DNA from: an uncultured Elusimicrobiales bacterium
GTDB lineage: Bacteria; Elusimicrobiota; Elusimicrobia; Elusimicrobiales; Elusimicrobiaceae
DNA: 64,000 bases
Assembly (NCBI GenBank): GCA_910576915.1
Contig: CAJTJT010000003.1
Span: 124,001 to 188,000 of the forward strand
Reading direction: 5' to 3'
The position numbers and the translations under genes are program-made. The notes under the pieces are model-generated. The model was not told the DNA's origin. It did no database searches and worked only from the letters and a program-made list of their open reading frames with translations. This document shows, piece by piece, positions 49,420 to 57,480 of this stretch (positions are counted from its first letter, which is position 1; the number at the start of each line of letters is the position of its first letter).

Positions 49420-50390
49420 CGTTTATTCACCCCTTAAAAATCGGTTCCGTCACCGCCGCCAATAACCTGCTCCTGGCCCCCATGGCCGGGATTACCGATT
49501 CGCCTTTCCGCGTATTATGTTTGCGGGGCGGGGCGGGGATCGTGTGTGCGGAAATGGTGTCGGCGCATGCGCTTCATTACGGTAACGCCAAAAGCGGGCG
49601 GATGCTTCAGGTGAACCCGAAAGAACATCCCGTTTCCATGCAGATTTTCGGTTCGGACGAACAAACCATCGCCGAAGCCGCCAAAAACGCCGAAGCGGCG
49701 GGGGCGGATATTGTGGATTTAAACGCCGGGTGCCCGGTTAAAAAAATTAATAAAGCCGGGGCCGGGTGCGTACTCATGAAAGACGAAGCCAAGCTGGCGC
49801 GGCTGCTGGAAGCGGCGGTAAAAAGCGTTAAAATCCCGGTTACGCTTAAAACGCGTATTGCGCTGAACCATAAAGAATTTTTAGGCGCGCGGCTGGCCAA
49901 ACTGGCCGAAGACTGCGGCGCGTCGGCGGTTACCTTGCACGCCCGCGCGGCGGTGGACGTACACAGCGGCGAGCCGGATGTGGACGCGTTGGCAAAGGCG
50001 TGCGCGGCGGTTAAAATCCCCGTCATCGGCAACGGCGGCGTGCTGAATGCGGCGCGCGTAAAAGAATTTATAAACGCCGGATGCCGGGGCGTGATGATTG
50101 GCCGCGGCGCGGTGGGCAACCCGTTTATTTTCCAGGATATTATCGATGAACTGGCCGGCAAAACGCCGTCTTCGCAGGACCCCAAAAAACGCCTCCAAAC
50201 GTATTTGGGTCTGATTGAGGAAAACGCTTCTTTCTACGGGGAGCGTATCGGCGTAAACCGCAGCCGCAAAACGGCCGGATACTGGATAAAAGATTTCCCC
50301 AACGCGGCGGACGTACGCGGTAAATTTGTGCGTCTGGACGCGCTTTCGGACATCCGCAACCTGTTTGCGGACGTTTTGGCCGGGCTGTAA
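49416..50390 (+). CDS. dusB: tRNA-dihydrouridine synthase (DusB-like)
   Basis: 324 residues. FMN enzyme that reduces uridines in the tRNA D-loop. LAPMAGITDSPFRVLC starts the TIM barrel. The catalytic Cys is in DLNAGCPVKKINKAGAGC, then ITLKTRIA-like VTLKTRIALN, VTLHARA, IGNGGV and IGRGAVGNPFIF follow. Four-base overlap with the pseudo-nucleotidase gene suggests coupling. DusB is my best guess among the Dus types because of the KKI and GAVGNP motifs. Confidence 0.93.
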   Translation: MTFIHPLKIGSVTAANNLLLAPMAGITDSPFRVLCLRGGAGIVCAEMVSAHALHYGNAKSGRMLQVNPKEHPVSMQIFGSDEQTIAEAAKNAEAAGADIVDLNAGCPVKKINKAGAGCVLMKDEAKLARLLEAAVKSVKIPVTLKTRIALNHKEFLGARLAKLAEDCGASAVTLHARAAVDVHSGEPDVDALAKACAAVKIPVIGNGGVLNAARVKEFINAGCRGVMIGRGAVGNPFIFQDIIDELAGKTPSSQDPKKRLQTYLGLIEENASFYGERIGVNRSRKTAGYWIKDFPNAADVRGKFVRLDALSDIRNLFADVLAGL

Positions 50391-50509
50391 GGGCCGATAT
50401 TTTCTGCAAAAAAATCCCGCATTTTGATATAATATATAGGAAACCACGAGTCATTAAGACAGCGGCCACCACTCCGCTGCGCATTAATTACAAAAGGTAG
50501 AAACAAAAC

Positions 50510-50935
50510 ATGACAAAAACTTTTTTGCCTTCCGTAAAGGAAGTTGAAACCACCCGCAAATGGCATCATATCGACGCCACGGGCCAAACCCTGGGCAGAC
50601 TGGCTACCCAAATTGCCGTTCTTCTTATGGGCAAACACAAAAAAACCTATACGCCTAATATGGACTGCGGCGACTTCGTCGTCGTTACCAATGCCGGCAA
50701 GGTGAAACTCACCGGTAAAAAACTGGAACAGAAAGTTTATTTCTCCCACTCCGGTTACGCCAAAGGCGGTAAAGAAACCCCGGTTAAACGCGTGTTGGAA
50801 AACAACCCCACCAGAGTACTGGAACTGGCCGTTAAGAGAATGTTGGACGAGAACAAACTCCGCGCGCCCAGAATGAAACGCTTAAGACTGTTCGCCGGCG
50901 AAGAACACTCCTTCACCGAACGCTTTGGTAAATAA
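50510..50935 (+). CDS. rplM: 50S ribosomal protein L13
   Basis: 141 residues. RKWHHIDATGQTLGRLATQIAVLL and YTPNMDCGDFVVVTNAGKVKLTGKK are typical of L13, as is VKRMLDENKLRAPRMKRLRLF. An early 23S rRNA-binding protein. AAAAGGTAG precedes the ATG. It forms the usual rplM-rpsI operon. The 119-base region upstream holds a TATAATATA box at about 50428. Confidence 0.98.
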   Translation: MTKTFLPSVKEVETTRKWHHIDATGQTLGRLATQIAVLLMGKHKKTYTPNMDCGDFVVVTNAGKVKLTGKKLEQKVYFSHSGYAKGGKETPVKRVLENNPTRVLELAVKRMLDENKLRAPRMKRLRLFAGEEHSFTERFGK

Positions 50936-50950
50936 GAGGGATAGAAATTT

Positions 50951-51346
50951 ATGAACAATACGAAAGAACTCAAAACCGGAAGAAGAAAAACCTCCGTCGC
51001 CACCGTGGCCTTGGCCAAAGGTAACGGGGTTATCACCGTCAACGCCAAATCTTTGGATGAATACTTCGGCAACCACGCCCGCTGCAAAGCCGCCGTTAAG
51101 GCTCCGCTCGTGGTTACCAACCTGGAAAAAGAATACGACGTTACCGCTAAAGTAGTGGGCGGCGGCGTTTCCTCCCAGGCCGGCGCTTTGCGCCACGCGA
51201 TTGCGCGCTCTTTGGCCGTAATCAGCGAAGATCTTAAAAAAGCCGTGAAAAAAGCCGGTTATCTTACCCGCGACCCGCGTATGGTCGAAAGAAAGAAACC
51301 CGGTCAGCCCGGCGCCCGCAAACGCTTCCAGTTCTCCAAACGTTAA
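50951..51346 (+). CDS. rpsI: 30S ribosomal protein S9
   Basis: 131 residues. TGRRKTSVATVALAKGNGVITVN begins S9, and GGGVSSQAGALRHAIARSL and the C-terminal tail KRFQFSKR that reaches the P-site tRNA are present. AGAGGGAT precedes the ATG, 15 bases after rplM. Confidence 0.98.
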   Translation: MNNTKELKTGRRKTSVATVALAKGNGVITVNAKSLDEYFGNHARCKAAVKAPLVVTNLEKEYDVTAKVVGGGVSSQAGALRHAIARSLAVISEDLKKAVKKAGYLTRDPRMVERKKPGQPGARKRFQFSKR

Positions 51347-51383
51347 TCGTTGGATATTGGAAACTTGCAGGATATGTTTTACA

Positions 51384-51412
51384 AACCCCGCTCTTCGGAG
51401 CGGGGTTTTTGT
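51384..51412 (+). terminator. Terminator of rplM-rpsI
   Basis: An 11-bp stem (AAACCCCGCTC with GAGCGGGGTTT) on a TTCG tetraloop, then TT. Downstream the ACTTTTTGG...CCAAAAAAGT palindrome begins the pilin upstream region. Confidence 0.92.
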
Positions 51413-51455
51413 GTTTACTTTTTGGGTCGCCAAAAAAGTCGTGCATGCCTTTGGG

Positions 51456-51610
51456 GCATATCTTAAACAGGGTGGTCCAGCTAGTCAGGAGGGGCAGACA
51501 AGTCTCCTGCCCCCGGCAAGTGTTGTTACGTAGCTAAGCAACATGTCAGTAATGGTGTGGCCCAGCTAATCAAAAGAGTGCGGACAAGTTGCCTGCCCCC
51601 GGCAAGGGGG
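51456..51610 (+). promoter_or_regulatory. Pilin upstream module, tandem copies D1 and D2
   Basis: Same double arrangement as at 36216: module copies at 51456-51505 and 51538-51610, with a 48-base identical insert (51506-51553) between or overlapping them. The CCCCC/GGGGG palindrome around GGCAA ends at the -35 box. Confidence 0.65.
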
Positions 51611-51638
51611 TTGACTCGTTTTTTTTTTTTGATAAATT
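51611..51638 (+). promoter_or_regulatory. T12-spacer promoter of a pilin gene
   Basis: TTGACT (51611-51616), CG, twelve Ts (51619-51630), GA, TAAATT (51633-51638). The start codon of the pilin follows after only 6 bases. Confidence 0.72.
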
Positions 51639-51644
51639 GGGGAT

Positions 51645-52187
51645 ATGAACGAAACTTATCAAAAATTATTCTCCGGCAAGAAAAACGCCGGATTTACCTT
51701 AATCGAATTATTAGTCGTTGTTTTAATCATCGGTATTTTATCGGCGGTGGCGTTGCCGCAATACCAAAAAGCGGTGGAAAAATCCCGTGCGGCCGAAGCG
51801 GTGCAGCTGCTGCGTTATATGCATCAGCAGGGAGAATTGTGTATTTTGGCGAACGGAGAACAGGCTTGCAATCAGGTCCGTAATGAAGATGCGGGAATAG
51901 AGTTGGGGGCCGGCTTTGAATGCACCTTTAATGGCGATGAAGAAGTGTGCTGTAATAAAGATTGGTGTTATGCAAATGGTTCGCTCTCCTGGGGTTCTTA
52001 TTGTGCTACAGGGCTTGTTAACGGCCCTATAGCCAGAAGAAGAGAAGGCAATCTGTCGATAGATGAAGCATTAAAATATACGTTGCAGTATGAAACTTGC
52101 GAAAGTGCTCCGTATAAAGGGCAAATTGTTTGTTATGACAGTGAAAAATGGTGTAAATTATTTCACGGAGAAGGCAAACCGATTTAG
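51645..52187 (+). CDS. Type IV pilin-like protein, 180 aa
   Basis: A longer leader (MNETYQKLFSGKKNAG) precedes FTLIELLVVVLIIGILSAVALPQYQKAV with Glu5. The C-terminal domain has many cysteines (ELCILANGEQACN, FECTFNG, EVCCNKDWCYANG, SYCATG, ETCESAP, IVCYDSEKWC), so it is disulfide-rich. Its ATG comes 6 bases after the -10 box, which suggests a leaderless mRNA. It is monocistronic with its own terminator, between the rplM-rpsI operon and the converging hydrogenase gene. Confidence 0.88.
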   Translation: MNETYQKLFSGKKNAGFTLIELLVVVLIIGILSAVALPQYQKAVEKSRAAEAVQLLRYMHQQGELCILANGEQACNQVRNEDAGIELGAGFECTFNGDEEVCCNKDWCYANGSLSWGSYCATGLVNGPIARRREGNLSIDEALKYTLQYETCESAPYKGQIVCYDSEKWCKLFHGEGKPI

Positions 52188-52196
52188 GCGTGTGAT

Positions 52197-52235
52197 AAAA
52201 AAGGCCCGGAACAAAAAGTTCCGGGCCTTTTTTCT
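52197..52235. terminator. Bidirectional terminator between pilin and hydrogenase genes
   Basis: A perfect 16-bp stem (AAAAAAGGCCCGGAAC with its complement) on an AAAAA loop, T-rich on both strands. Confidence 0.93.
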
Positions 52236-52246
52236 TTCAGAAACTT

Positions 52247-53716
52247 TTATTTTGCTTCTTTCTTTTCTTCGTCAAACGCGGGTTTTACTTTGGGGCTGTT
52301 TGCCACCAGGTCTTTAATCGGTTTGATTACCTGCGCTTGTTTTTTCATGGTGCACGGCCCGCCGATACAGCCGCCTTTGCAGCTCATCACTTCCAAAAGC
52401 TGGAAGTCTCCCGCGCCTTTGGCGTAAGCGTTAAGCATCAGCATGGCTTTTTTATCCAGGCCGTTAATCGCCAGTTTTTTAAATGGACGTTTGCCGTTTA
52501 AGGCGTTTTCTACGGCTTGGGCCACGCCGCCCGTTACGCCGTAGTAGCGCGCTTCGCCGGAGATGCTTGGGTCTAGCGGCATTTCTTCGCATTCGGCGGG
52601 TTTGATGCCTTTGGCGTCCAGCATGGCGGCCAATTCTTCGTAGGTCATTACGTAGTCGATATTCGGGTCCTCCATACCTTCCACGCGTTTGGACACGCAG
52701 GGGCCGATAAACACGGTGGTGAAACCGTTTTTCTTTTCGATGTCGGCGGTGTACGAAGCCGGCGTTTTGGTGTGGGATACAAATTCTTTCAAAGCCGGCA
52801 GGTGTTTTTTGACGGCCTGAATCCACGCCGCGCAGCAGGAGGTGGTCATAAACCGCGCTCCGCCTTCCAAGCGTTCGATGAGTTCGCGCGCTTCGTTGGC
52901 GGTGGTGATGTCCGCGCCTTCGGCGACTTCGGTTACTTTATCGAAGCCGGCTTTTTTGACGGCGGTCATCAGCTGCGGCAGCGTGCAGTTAAACTGGCCG
53001 ACGATAGACGGCGCAATCATCGCGCACACTTTGCGGGTGCTTTTGATGGAGCTTAAAATGTCGATTAACTGGCTGCGTTCCATAATGGCGCCGAACGGGC
53101 AGGCTTCCATACAGTGGCCGCAGGAAATACATTTTTCGAAATCAATTTCCGCAAACCCGTTTTCGCCTTTATGAATGGCGTTTACGGGGCAGGATTGTTC
53201 GCACGGAACGGGCACATACGTAATGGCGTTGTACGGGCAGGCCTCTTTGCACTGGCCGCAGTTTTTGCACTTGTCGGCGTCGATTTTGGAGCGTCCGTTT
53301 TCAAACGAAATGGCGCCGAATTTGCACGCCTGCTGACACGGGCGGGCCAAGCAGCCTTGGCACGCTTCGGTTACGATGTGGCGCGCTTTTACGCAGCCTT
53401 TGCAGGCAATGTCCATAACGGTAAGCGGTACTTCGGGCACGTCTTTGCGCAGGAGGGCTTCTTTGGCGTAGTCGTTAAGAGAGGTCGCCTCGTCGTCTTT
53501 TTCCACGCTGCAGCCTAGCGCGGCCAACGTGCGGGCGCGGAATACGGCGCGTTCTTTGTAAATACAGCAGCGCACCGCAGATTTGGAATCCTGCGGGATG
53601 ACGTCAAAAGGGATACGGTATGCTTTAGTTTCAAGCAATCCTTCGTCAAAGGCTTTCACGACGCGTTTTAACGCTTCGCGTTTAAAGTATACGGCTTTAT
53701 TATCTGATGTGTTCAT
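52247..53716 (-). CDS. [FeFe]-hydrogenase-like protein, probably group B
   Basis: 489 residues. The N-terminal half carries ferredoxin-type cluster sites: CKGC and CQGCLARPCQQAC, CKNCGQCKEACP and CISCGHCMEACP. The catalytic H-cluster domain has TSCCAAWI (first motif), FIGPCVSKRVEG (second, PC.SK) and EVMSCKGGCIGGPC (third). The TSCCAAW form fits what I know as group B enzymes rather than prototypical group A. It would make or oxidise H2, or sense it, in the cytoplasm with ferredoxin. No maturation genes (HydEFG) are in the window. The EEP gene lies 32 bases upstream on the same strand. Confidence 0.88.
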   Translation of the reverse strand: MNTSDNKAVYFKREALKRVVKAFDEGLLETKAYRIPFDVIPQDSKSAVRCCIYKERAVFRARTLAALGCSVEKDDEATSLNDYAKEALLRKDVPEVPLTVMDIACKGCVKARHIVTEACQGCLARPCQQACKFGAISFENGRSKIDADKCKNCGQCKEACPYNAITYVPVPCEQSCPVNAIHKGENGFAEIDFEKCISCGHCMEACPFGAIMERSQLIDILSSIKSTRKVCAMIAPSIVGQFNCTLPQLMTAVKKAGFDKVTEVAEGADITTANEARELIERLEGGARFMTTSCCAAWIQAVKKHLPALKEFVSHTKTPASYTADIEKKNGFTTVFIGPCVSKRVEGMEDPNIDYVMTYEELAAMLDAKGIKPAECEEMPLDPSISGEARYYGVTGGVAQAVENALNGKRPFKKLAINGLDKKAMLMLNAYAKGAGDFQLLEVMSCKGGCIGGPCTMKKQAQVIKPIKDLVANSPKVKPAFDEEKKEAK

Positions 53717-53748
53717 AATTACTTATATTTTACCATATTTGGGATATT

Positions 53749-54492
53749 CTATTGGACGGCCAAGCGTGCCAACAGCGGGTTGTGGTCGGAAGCATTCGTA
53801 CTCCGCACTCCGGCGGCCAGCGTTTTTAAGCCGCGCGTGAATAAAAAATCCACTTTCCGGCCCAAACAGCGTGTGCGCGTATCGGGCGAAAAGGATACTT
53901 CCGTCAAATCGGCCGCCGCGGCCAGTTCGTGTAACAGATTACGTCTTTTTTGGTTCCACGCGTTAAAATCGCCGCCTAAAATGACGGGGCCGTCAAACCC
54001 CAGTAACAGTTCGGCGGCGCGCGCGAGGTTTTGTTCAAACGGCTTTAACCCCGTAAAATTAATGGCGTGTACGTTTACGGCAAGCAGTTTTTGCCCCGTT
54101 TCCAGCGGAAGAAGAACGGCGAGCGTCATTTTCGGCATTTTTAAAAGCGGTTCCCGCGCGCCACGCTTGAACCAAATTTGTTCCGGCACCGTTTTGGCCC
54201 CGGTGGCGACGCCGATGGGTTCCTGTTCTTTAAGCGAGAAAAAGCTGGCCGCGTGCGTCCAATATAGCGGCGTCTGTTCCAGCTGCGTGGTAACGCAGGG
54301 AGTAAGGCGCGCTTCCTGCGCCAGGAAAACGTCCGCCGCCGCGGCCAGCGCGTTAAATTCTTCCGCCCAGCCGGCGCATTTGGATTTTTGCCAATTCCAC
54401 GCGCATACGGTAAACTCGCGCGGCAGTGTTTGGCGCGCGGGGCGGCCTGCGTGGGATAAAGTTTGTTCCGGCCGGGGTTGTTTATAAAACAT
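53749..54492 (-). CDS. Endonuclease/exonuclease/phosphatase family protein
   Basis: 247 residues with the EEP fold motifs in order: VCAWNWQKS (Asn), FLAQEARL (Glu), AVNVHAINF, ILGGDFNAWNQ (Asp, Asn), GRKVDFLF and NASDHNPLLA (Asp-His). Substrate may be DNA, a phospholipid or a sugar phosphate; the motifs do not tell. No signal peptide, so cytoplasmic. It follows cardiolipin synthase by 6 bases. Confidence 0.85.
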   Translation of the reverse strand: MFYKQPRPEQTLSHAGRPARQTLPREFTVCAWNWQKSKCAGWAEEFNALAAAADVFLAQEARLTPCVTTQLEQTPLYWTHAASFFSLKEQEPIGVATGAKTVPEQIWFKRGAREPLLKMPKMTLAVLLPLETGQKLLAVNVHAINFTGLKPFEQNLARAAELLLGFDGPVILGGDFNAWNQKRRNLLHELAAAADLTEVSFSPDTRTRCLGRKVDFLFTRGLKTLAAGVRSTNASDHNPLLARLAVQ

Positions 54493-54498
54493 GGTTTT

Positions 54499-55935
54499 TT
54501 AATAATAGGGCGTGAGCAATTTAAAAGCGTTATCCGTTATTTTGCGCCAAAAAGACGGGTGCAAATGTTCTTCCGGCTTTTCGCCGCGGGCGATGCTCTT
54601 TTTGTGTTCGATAATTTTTTCCACTTGTGCGGCCAGGTCTTTATCCACACATTCCAGGTTACATTCAAAATTTAATTTGAAACTGCGTACGTCCCAGTTG
54701 GCGGAGCCGAAAAACAGCCACGCACTGTCCACCAGTAAAATTTTGCTGTGGTCAAACGGCGGGTGCGTACGGTAGATTTTTACACCTTTTGTAAGCAGGC
54801 GCGCAAAGTTGGCGCGCATGGCGCAGTCCATACCGAAGATGTTGCTTTTGGACGGCAAAATAATTTCCACGTCTACGCCGCGCATGGCGGCGATTTCAAG
54901 AGCGGTCAAAATGTTGTTTTCGGGCAGGAAATACGGCGTAACGATTTTTACGCTCTTTTGCGCGCAGGACAGCGCACCGAGCACCATCATTTCGATTTTG
55001 CCGAAATCGCTGTCCGGCCCGTCGGGGATAATGCGCGCGGGCATTTTTCCGTTTGGGCGGCCTTTGGCGCGGAACGAAGCGGGCACAAAATGTTTTTTCC
55101 CGGCGAAAATCCAGTCTTCTTCAAACACGCGCGACATTTGGTCCGTTACCGGGCCTTCGACCTGGAAAGTAACGTCGATAATCGGCTCTTTGGGGTTCGT
55201 TTTTACTAAATTTCCCGCGGCGATGTTCATACCGCCGAAAAACGCTTTTTCCCCGTCCACAATCAGCATTTTGCGGTGGTTGCGCAGGTTGAGAAACGGC
55301 AGCGCGACGGGGCTTTTGGACGGTAAAAATACGGCAAACTCCACGCCTTTTAATTTTTTAAGTGCGGTGGCGATGGTCGGCTTGGAATAATTAAGCCCCA
55401 CGCCGTCCACCATCACTTTTACTTTCGCGCCGTTTTTGACGGCCTGCTCCAGGGCGGGGATGAACATTTGGCCCGCTTTGTCGTTGTCAAAAATATAGCT
55501 TTGCAGGAGCACTTCTTTTTTGGCTTGTGCGATTAGCTTGCACATTTCGGGATAGGCTTCGTCCCCGTTTACATACGGTTTGGCCCGGTTGCCCAGGGCA
55601 AAACGCTGGGGGTGCACTTTATACCCCAGCCGCATGAGCTGCAAAAACGGGGCGGGGATTTCCTGTTCAATTTCTTTTTGGCTTTTGCCGGTTAAGGTAA
55701 AAATATCCGGCCCTTTATTGCGCAGGGCAAGCGCGCGGCGGCGGATGCGGTTAATGCCGAATAAAATGTAAATAATACTGCCCAGTACGGGGGCAAGCCA
55801 CACAAGGCCGATCCAGCCGATGGAACTTTTTACATCGTCTTTTTTTAGCAGAATGTGCATTGTGACGCTGATTTGCAGCGCCAAATAAAATAAACCTGCC
55901 AGTCCGACGGAGTGAAGTGGTATGTTTGTATCCAT
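54499..55935 (-). CDS. cls: Cardiolipin synthase (phospholipase D family)
   Basis: 478 residues. Two N-terminal membrane helices (residues about 8-30 and 40-62) are followed by two HKD motifs: HRKMLIVDGEKAFFGGMN and HSKILLVDSAWLFFGSAN. It condenses phosphatidylglycerol into cardiolipin at the inner membrane. It is the first gene of a run on the minus strand that continues with the EEP protein and perhaps the hydrogenase. Confidence 0.95.
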   Translation of the reverse strand: MDTNIPLHSVGLAGLFYLALQISVTMHILLKKDDVKSSIGWIGLVWLAPVLGSIIYILFGINRIRRRALALRNKGPDIFTLTGKSQKEIEQEIPAPFLQLMRLGYKVHPQRFALGNRAKPYVNGDEAYPEMCKLIAQAKKEVLLQSYIFDNDKAGQMFIPALEQAVKNGAKVKVMVDGVGLNYSKPTIATALKKLKGVEFAVFLPSKSPVALPFLNLRNHRKMLIVDGEKAFFGGMNIAAGNLVKTNPKEPIIDVTFQVEGPVTDQMSRVFEEDWIFAGKKHFVPASFRAKGRPNGKMPARIIPDGPDSDFGKIEMMVLGALSCAQKSVKIVTPYFLPENNILTALEIAAMRGVDVEIILPSKSNIFGMDCAMRANFARLLTKGVKIYRTHPPFDHSKILLVDSAWLFFGSANWDVRSFKLNFECNLECVDKDLAAQVEKIIEHKKSIARGEKPEEHLHPSFWRKITDNAFKLLTPYY

Positions 55936-55985
55936 AGTGTTATTGTACGCGTGCCGAGCGCTTTGCCAAGCCTAAAAACGGGTTA

Positions 55986-56840
55986 TTAAAACGGGCTGAC
56001 GGGGATAGGCGTTCCGGCGGGGACTTTGCTGGGCGTCGGCGGCGGAAATTTGGGATTGTTTACGCGCGGCATATACATTTGGTCTTCCACCGTACCGCCG
56101 TAAGCCAGCGCTTTAATGGGTTGGCGGCGCGCGGCTTGACTTTGTTTTTGCTTTTCAAGCCGGGCGGCTTTGTCTTGCGCCTGTTTGTTTTGGGCGCGGA
56201 GTTTTTCGTTGGCTTCCGTTAATTTTTTGGCGTAATCGGCGTATGCTTTTTCCCCGGCCAGCGTTTGGGTTAGTTCGTCTCCGTCAAACACAAAATAGTA
56301 AGGGGCGGGTATTTTATGGTTCACGTCCGAATACGTTTGTTTGTAGACGGCCAGCGTTTTCCCGGCGGTTTCGTCTTCCAGCGCGGAAGCCGTAGCCGTG
56401 CTGCCGTAAACGCGCAGAAAATCTTTTAGGCTTACGCCCATGTTCACGCCGTATTTTAAATTGACGGCCAGGACGTCTTTTAAATTTGCCGCACAGGCGA
56501 CGAAGGTTTGCGGGTCTTCGGCTTTGAATAAAAATTTGCGGTAATCGCCGTCGTTCGTGCCGTAGCGGACGAACGCGTATTCTTTACCGTTGGCCGAGCG
56601 GAGAATATCGTCTTTGGTGGAAACGTTTTCTACGGAATAGAGCACGTGGGTGCGGTCTTTTCCGCGGAACAGGCGGGTAAGCTGCAGGGCGTTTTTATCC
56701 CAGATAGACACGGTTTTTACGGGCGCGGTCTGCGCGCCGTGCATTTCGATAACGATTTCCGGCTCTTCCTGGTAATAGGGTGCCGCGGCCGCCGGACTTG
56801 CGAGCCAAACCGCCAGCAGGGTTATCATAAAACGTTTCAT
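55986..56840 (-). CDS. Exported protein with coiled coil, unknown function
   Basis: 284 residues with a signal peptide ending PAAAAPYY. A globular region (about 25-190) contains VLYSVENVS, YAFVRYGTNDGDYRKFLF and a tail of beta type. A Lys/Gln/Ala coiled coil (about 195-235) follows, with a Pro-rich C-terminus (PPPTPSKVPAGTPIPVSPF). No family recognised. It diverges from the pilin at 56940 across the T12 promoter region. Confidence 0.72.
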   Translation of the reverse strand: MKRFMITLLAVWLASPAAAAPYYQEEPEIVIEMHGAQTAPVKTVSIWDKNALQLTRLFRGKDRTHVLYSVENVSTKDDILRSANGKEYAFVRYGTNDGDYRKFLFKAEDPQTFVACAANLKDVLAVNLKYGVNMGVSLKDFLRVYGSTATASALEDETAGKTLAVYKQTYSDVNHKIPAPYYFVFDGDELTQTLAGEKAYADYAKKLTEANEKLRAQNKQAQDKAARLEKQKQSQAARRQPIKALAYGGTVEDQMYMPRVNNPKFPPPTPSKVPAGTPIPVSPF

Positions 56841-56857
56841 GTTCCCAGTGTATCATT

Positions 56858-56907
56858 TTGGCGACTGCTCGCCAAGGCCTTGCGCCGTTTTTTTTTTTTG
56901 ATACAGT
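56858..56907 (+). promoter_or_regulatory. Hairpin and T12-spacer promoter of a pilin gene
   Basis: A perfect 7-bp palindrome (TTGGCGA with TCGCCAA, 56858-56875) lies just before TTGCGC (56880-56885), CG, twelve Ts (56888-56899), GA and TACAGT (56902-56907). The -35 is weaker than at the other four loci and the long upstream module is absent. Confidence 0.6.
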
Positions 56908-56939
56908 AGGAATTGTTCTTAGTTAAAGGAGTTAAGCAA

Positions 56940-57437
56940 ATGAAAGGTTTTACGTTAATTGAATTATTAGTGGTGGTATTGATTATCGGAGTTTTGGCGT
57001 CTGTCGCGTTGCCGCAGTATCAGACGGCTGTTTTAAAAAGCCGCAGTGCGGAAATGCTGGAATTGGGGCGCGCTATGCGGGAAGCACAACATCTCTATTA
57101 TATGGCAAACGGCGTTTGGGCGCAGAATTTGGAGGAGTTGGATATTCAGCTTCCCTCCGGGTTTGAAACGACGGCTTCCGCTCCGTCCCGGGCGGTTACC
57201 AAAGACAGAAGTCCTTTTAATTTGCGGGTGGATATTTACCGTTCGGAACCGAAGGTGGAGGTTAGCACCGAGCCGGAACAGCTCACGTATTATTTTTGGA
57301 TGACGCAAGAGCGGAACGGGGCGGTTTTTTGTACGGCGGCGGTTGGCTCGTCTGGCGAAAAAGTATGTAAATCACAGGGCCGTTTGGGCGGGAGCGGCTG
57401 GTACGGCTCTAATACCAATACCTATATTTTAAATTGA
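56940..57437 (+). CDS. Type IV pilin-like protein, 165 aa
   Basis: A minimal leader MKG, then FTLIELLVVVLIIGVLASVALPQYQTAV with Glu5. Near-canonical pilin length. The C-terminal domain has only two cysteines (VFCTAAVG, KVCKSQG), as a classical disulfide loop near the end, and includes QLTYYFWMTQERNGAVF. This one looks most like a major or ordinary pilin. ATG 56940 follows AAAGGAG; an upstream TTG frame would start inside the leader. Confidence 0.9.
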   Translation: MKGFTLIELLVVVLIIGVLASVALPQYQTAVLKSRSAEMLELGRAMREAQHLYYMANGVWAQNLEELDIQLPSGFETTASAPSRAVTKDRSPFNLRVDIYRSEPKVEVSTEPEQLTYYFWMTQERNGAVFCTAAVGSSGEKVCKSQGRLGGSGWYGSNTNTYILN

Positions 57438-57444
57438 ACTAAAA

Positions 57445-57468
57445 ACGCCCCGGGTTCACCCGGGGCGT
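57445..57468. terminator. Bidirectional terminator between pilin and cysteine synthase
   Basis: A perfect 10-bp stem (ACGCCCCGGG with CCCGGGGCGT) on TTCA. The T-run is better on the minus strand (CGTTTTTAGTT), so it serves cysK well and the pilin partly. Confidence 0.85.
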
Positions 57469-57480
57469 ATCTGTTTGCGG

